Source: Archilochus colubris (taxonomy: Eukaryota > Chordata > Aves > Apodiformes > Trochilidae). From it: a stretch of 64,000 nt of DNA. Under the pieces are notes generated by a model, which did no database searches, was not told where the DNA came from, and was given only the letters and a program-made list of their open reading frames with translations. Of the stretch, positions 59,193 to 64,000 are shown in pieces (the first letter of the stretch is position 1; every line of letters begins with the position of its first letter). The stretch spans positions 108,851,554 to 108,915,553 of the forward strand of contig CM041083.1 of NCBI GenBank assembly GCA_023079485.1. Reading direction: 5' to 3'. A program made the position numbers and the translations under genes.

Positions 59193-62100
59193 TGTGCTGA
59201 CTGTCCCTAGTGATCAAGGATGAAAATTTCCCCATCCTTGGCTTTGTCCTTTCCTCCACGCTGGAGTGCCCATTTATCTTGGAGATTACAGCTTCCAGCA
59301 GCCTTCCCAAAGATCCCCACCAGTGAGCAGAGTGATCAAAGCCATTTACGAGAGTCACATTTTCTGGTTCTGCTCATATGCTTTGAGTCCATGGCTAGGC
59401 TTCTTCCCCTTATCTGATTACAGTCCCCCAGCTGTGCAGTATGTGCTACATATAAATTCAAAGGACATAAATAATTTACTTTGTTGAAAAGCAACCATAG
59501 ATATACTAATTGCCTCTTCCTCTTTCAATCTGCACTTGCTCACAGAGCCGTTCTTGCTCCACAGTGCTTTCTACTCCCTTGGTGTGAGCATGCATCTTCC
59601 TTTTTATCCCACTTTAAGACCAACTAATAACTCTCTCACCAGTGCACCATCAACACACTGGAGGAGGGCTGGGGTGTGGTAATTTGGGGCTGTGATGCAG
59701 TGGTACACTGCAAGAGGATGCTCAGACTGCTGTGGCACACCAGCCCACTGCTGGCAGCTGTGTGCCATGTACCAAAAGCAAGTAGCCCTGCTGGTATTCA
59801 GCTGTGATGCTGAGGTTTAACACAAGGATATCTTCACAAAATGGTGCTTTGCAGGCTTTAGTTGCAGGAAGCTATCAGTTGTGCTGCAGTTGTTCACCAC
59901 TTAAGGAGAATGGTGGGCTCAGGTATCCTGGTGTCTCAAATTCTGCTGAGCTTGCTGTGCTGTTATAAGTCATTGGATGTGGCTGACAGGAGCTCCTGTG
60001 CAGTATGACCTAGTAATTCAAAAAGTCATTATTGTCTGAAGAAGAGTTCAGGAGGACTTGACAGTTAGCAAAGCATCTGGTAATTAACTGCAACCAAGTA
60101 ATTGAATTTGCTAAGTCTTAGCATCAATGAAGGACTTCTTTGCTGCTTTTTTTCAGCATTTTGTTGGTATTTACACTTCCCTCTGATAATCTCTTTAGGT
60201 GATGAATATAGCGGGAAGCTTGGAATTTGGGTCAGGGTCTTAGAAAAGGCAATGGTCATAGCAGCCATCTGCCCTTACATCAGCTTCCTGACCTACTCAC
60301 CTCTTTGTTTTTTACTTAAGAGGTACATTCCCTCATGCATGGAAAGCTGAATAGATGTGGCTCAGGTCTTGCCCTGTAGTGTGACCCAGCCACATCCCAG
60401 CCATTGCTAATGGGAAAACTCAGCACACTCAGACCTTCTGGGGATCTGCCTTGAATGCTATTCAGGTAAGCTTGAAATATCAGTGGGGTTTGTTTAATAA
60501 GAGAATAAAAGCAGGGACTGGCAAAAGTGATTTTTGCCCTGTTTGTATATGCAGATGCACTGATGAGTGTAAAACTGGGGTGGGGTGGATTAGCCTCTCT
60601 TTGTCTTTGCCTTTGCCCACATCCTTTGCCACCTGCCCCTGACTCCCACAGAAAGGCCTCTTTGTTGGCAAGCCAACCATTGTTTCCTAGCACACCTCTA
60701 GAAATCCCTGCTAAGTGAATGTTGTTGTCTCCCCAAGAAGGTATGAGTGTGGCAGAGAGGGGTTACAGGCAATGCATCTATGCATGGAAACTTCTTAGCC
60801 AGGGCTAAGGGTTTCAGTAGGATTTTAACTTCATTTTTTGTTGCCTCAGCTGAAGGAAAGGGCAAAGGAAGATGCAGACAAATTGAAAAGCATGTAAAAG
60901 GTGGTGTGACTCTGTGCTGAGTGGAAGGATCGGCTATGCCTTGCTTGTTACATAAAACCCATCAGAAGGAGAGGGGGAACAAACAAAAGCGTTTTCTTCT
61001 CAGCATGTGCTGGGACCCAGCACTGCAAGTAAATGCATTGTTAGTTGAAATCAGTGTTTTGGTTTCTCCCTTCCTTTGTGAGATGCTGTAGAGGAAGCAG
61101 ATTAAAGATTGCCAGCTTTCTGGCAAAATATACTGGTGGCATCATAATGACTTCATTATGGTCTCTAAATGAGCTAACGGACTAATAATGTGTTCAGGAA
61201 AAAATACACACGATGAACATGCACACAGGTGTAGAGTTAACCCCTTCCATGGTACCCCTTGCTCTGAATCCAGCTGCTGCAGCTGAAGCCGCAGTTCAGC
61301 ACTCTACTAGCCAGGCAGCATAAGATTTAATTCCACAGCTGTGTGCCAACTAATTGCAGCTGTATTTTCTTCTGGGTTCATCTACAATGCAAGCAACATG
61401 GCAGCTGGCTGGTTGTTTGTTTGTTTGCTTGGCTGCTGGCAGCTGGGAATGCTGCTGGTAGGTGGAAATGCCAGCACACGATGTGCAGAGGCCCTGCAAA
61501 GCCCTGCAGCTCAATCCTTCTTTTATTAAAAGGCTTTTGGAGGTGGCTTACATGACATACCTCTCCTTCATTTTTTTCTTATTGCTTTACATGCTGCATA
61601 AAACATGTTCACTGGAGGAAATGGAGATTCAATAGTAGGCCAAATCCTGCCAAAACTAATTCCTGCCTCCTTTGCTGATGTTTCCCCCACCTTACCCTCA
61701 GTATCACTGGATGCTGAATCTGTCACCAAAACTCATGTAGCCCTCCTGCTCCCTCATCTCTGCCCTCATCAATTTCTGCCTCTACTCATCTGTTGTTTAA
61801 GTCTTTACATCATTTTTAATTTCTGGATTACATAGAGAACTCCCAGAATGTCTTTGTCATCCATATGCAGTTGTTCCATGTTTTCTCTTGAGATTTCCTC
61901 GACTTGATAATATGGACTTGCTAATATGATTACAGAACAAGAGCATGGAAGTTCAGGATACACAGGATGTTCTGTACGTGCTCAGCAAAGCCAGCGTTAC
62001 CAAAACTACCATGGTACTTTTACTATGTGTGAAGACCATATATGAAACACTTCTTCAGGCATCTGTGATGTGGCTCAGAAAGCTAAGGTCTACCTGCCAG

Positions 62101-64000
62101 GTAAGTGTCTTGTACAGTGACAGATCCTGGTCAAGCATCATTCTGGTATGGCAGGGTGTACTAATACAGTGGGAGTAGCTGGCATGTACAGAAGTCTGTC
62201 AGCTTTGCTTCCCAGGTCTCCATGCATCTGCCAGAGGCCCAGAAATCCAAACAAACATAGGAAGTCCTGAAAATGTCCTGAAATATCCTAAAAATAGGCA
62301 GAATTTCTAGGCAAAAGAAGAGGACATGTACAGGAAAGTGTGATCGCATGGGAACAAAACCATATTTAATGTAAGCCACCTTTAATGTACAGACATTGCC
62401 GTTCTATGAGTATTTAAACTTATGTGTCCTGTTTTCAAATGGATTTGTTACCTAGAGGCTGACTTTGGTATGTAGGTATCCAATGGAAACTCTTATGTAG
62501 TTGGGATTGTTTATATGGCCTCTTTCTCTCCCCTATGATATTTAATACAGACTGATTTTATACTGAAGCCCATGGATGGTGTGGTCAAGATAAAGGCAAG
62601 GGTCTCTGTCTACTGCCTGCCCTCTGTTTTCATGAATTCTGTAAGAGTTTCATATTTTGAGATGCCTGTTCACCTGCCAGATGTGGCTGAACATATGTCA
62701 ATAGATGAACACTAACCCGTGAACAGCATGACCACACAGGAATTCTTTCCTTAGGAAAGGAGGCTAGCCCTGCTCCTGCTCTTCCACTCCACAAAGTGCC
62801 ACAACACCCTTTGTAGCCTTAGTTTACCCACCACCCTACCCAATAACTTTCTATTGAGTCCAGGGAATATTATGCTCATGGGGCCAATCCTCTCTCTTCA
62901 GCCTGTACGGTCTTATACCCTGTGACATGTAATCCACTTGTCCACATTGTGCTGATAGAGAGATGCCACTCTAATTCTTGTGGCATTGTGTCTGGTCATA
63001 AGTCATCTCTCACCTGCCTTGTTGCCAACAACTAATGTCAATTCTAGAGTTTTAACAGGAGTTCTGTCTGCTCTGTTACATAGTGCCTCTTGGGTATGGG
63101 AGGTCCCCAGGAAAATCTGCAAAGTTACCTCATTATTTTCTTCCCTGGGCTTCTGTCACAGCATCTTGGCTGTGACAACAGCAATACACTATGACTGATG
63201 CCAACTATGCTCTGCAATATTTTCTCCTGACTGACATCCCTGGTCTACATCCAATTATTGTCTTTAGTCACTGTGCACAAGGTCTCTGGACCAAAGTTTA
63301 GTCAGAGCTTTTGCTGTTCCTAGCACAATGAGATACTAGCCTGAAGACTGAGTTTCTTAGGCACCATGATTTCACAGCAAATAATAACATCCCACGGGTA
63401 ACAAAAATAATAAATCCAGCCATGTTTTAGCAGAGCAATGGTGCATCAGAATCCTTTGTGAGTCAAGGACCACACCTGAAAAAGAGAAGGACCTGTAACA
63501 CGAGTCAACCTGCTTCAGCTGTGCATTCAGTTCTCTTTCTGCATGTGAAGCAGTGGAAGTATCTAGGAAATTAAATGGTCAGCAAACTGGTTGGAAGAGC
63601 CATGGCTTAAACTATCCTGCTGATGGGTAGGTGCAAGAGAATGAGAGGGGCATGTCTAGGGTACTAATTAGTGTCCAAGGCCAAGATAACCAGGAGCTGC
63701 CAAGGTAGGGCGTATCACCTTGGTCTACTGAAGGTCACCAACCTTTTTCTTTATGAAACAGCATCTTCTGGTGTATTACTGCAAATAATTTAAAATTAAT
63801 TTAAAAGAGGATTGGCCTTGCAGCTTTATCGCTTCCTTTGGTTGGATCTGTGGGTGTGTTACACTAAAGACTAATTACAAGTCTGCTGCATTCACCTTCT
63901 GAAACCAACCTCTGGTCTACCACTGACCTTTGGTAAGCAGGTTGAAATCACCTCCTTTGACGAGCTAGAGTGCAGAGCCTGGGAGTCTAGTTGACATCCT

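Larger units (their letters stand above)
52821..64000. other. Non-coding sequence with minor simple repeats
   Basis: No gene or transposon is recognised in about 11 kb. Minor simple repeats include a G/T-rich tract at about 53436-53520, TTTA units at 58445-58463, and a short AC run at 59178-59192. An exon-like segment at 61936-62100 is reported as a finding. Frames up to 123 codons (56525-56896, minus) show no domain. Confidence 0.45.

Overview
The window looks like ordinary nuclear DNA from a bird: non-coding, about 64 kb, with no host gene that can be recognised. The main evidence is the repeat content. Every clearly recognisable transposon copy is a CR1 (chicken repeat 1) non-LTR retrotransposon, and several end in the diagnostic ATTCTATG-type octamer tail. 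CR1 also occurs in crocodilians and turtles, so 'bird' is the best inference and not a proof. CpG is scarce outside the youngest CR1. Open reading frames are short, overlap on both strands, and match no family, apart from CR1 pieces and frames held open by simple repeats. The window could be intergenic or lie inside a long intron.

Layout. At 0.50-0.89 kb is a frameshifted CR1 3' end (+). At 4.59-4.74 kb is a CR1 3' tail (+). It is followed at once by an inverted, internally deleted CR1 body (-, 4.80-6.24 kb). That body joins a decayed ORF1 SGNH/GDSL-esterase region to the reverse transcriptase (RT) of ORF2, with the endonuclease missing. At 8.45-8.59 kb is another CR1 tail (+). At 16.35-16.41 kb is an AT-only palindromic block. 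At 20.42-21.29 kb is an old CR1 3' half (-). At 28.94-29.35 kb is a 407-bp CTCTC/CTCAC pentanucleotide array. At 45.40-46.29 kb is the youngest CR1 (-), 5' truncated, with its RT C-terminal frame still open. Short A, T, TTTG and AAAC tracts are scattered throughout. Three faint relics (2.25, 34.2 and 39.3 kb) resemble old interspersed repeats common in reptile and bird genomes; their family names are not given because they could not be checked.

No operons, RNA genes, CRISPR arrays or intact mobile elements were found, and nothing points to a new multi-gene system. The points most worth checking are the deleted CR1 with part of its esterase site preserved, the meeting of CR1 breakpoints at the catalytic DD codons of the RT, the long polypyrimidine array, and a few exon-like segments with well-placed splice signals and open frames.
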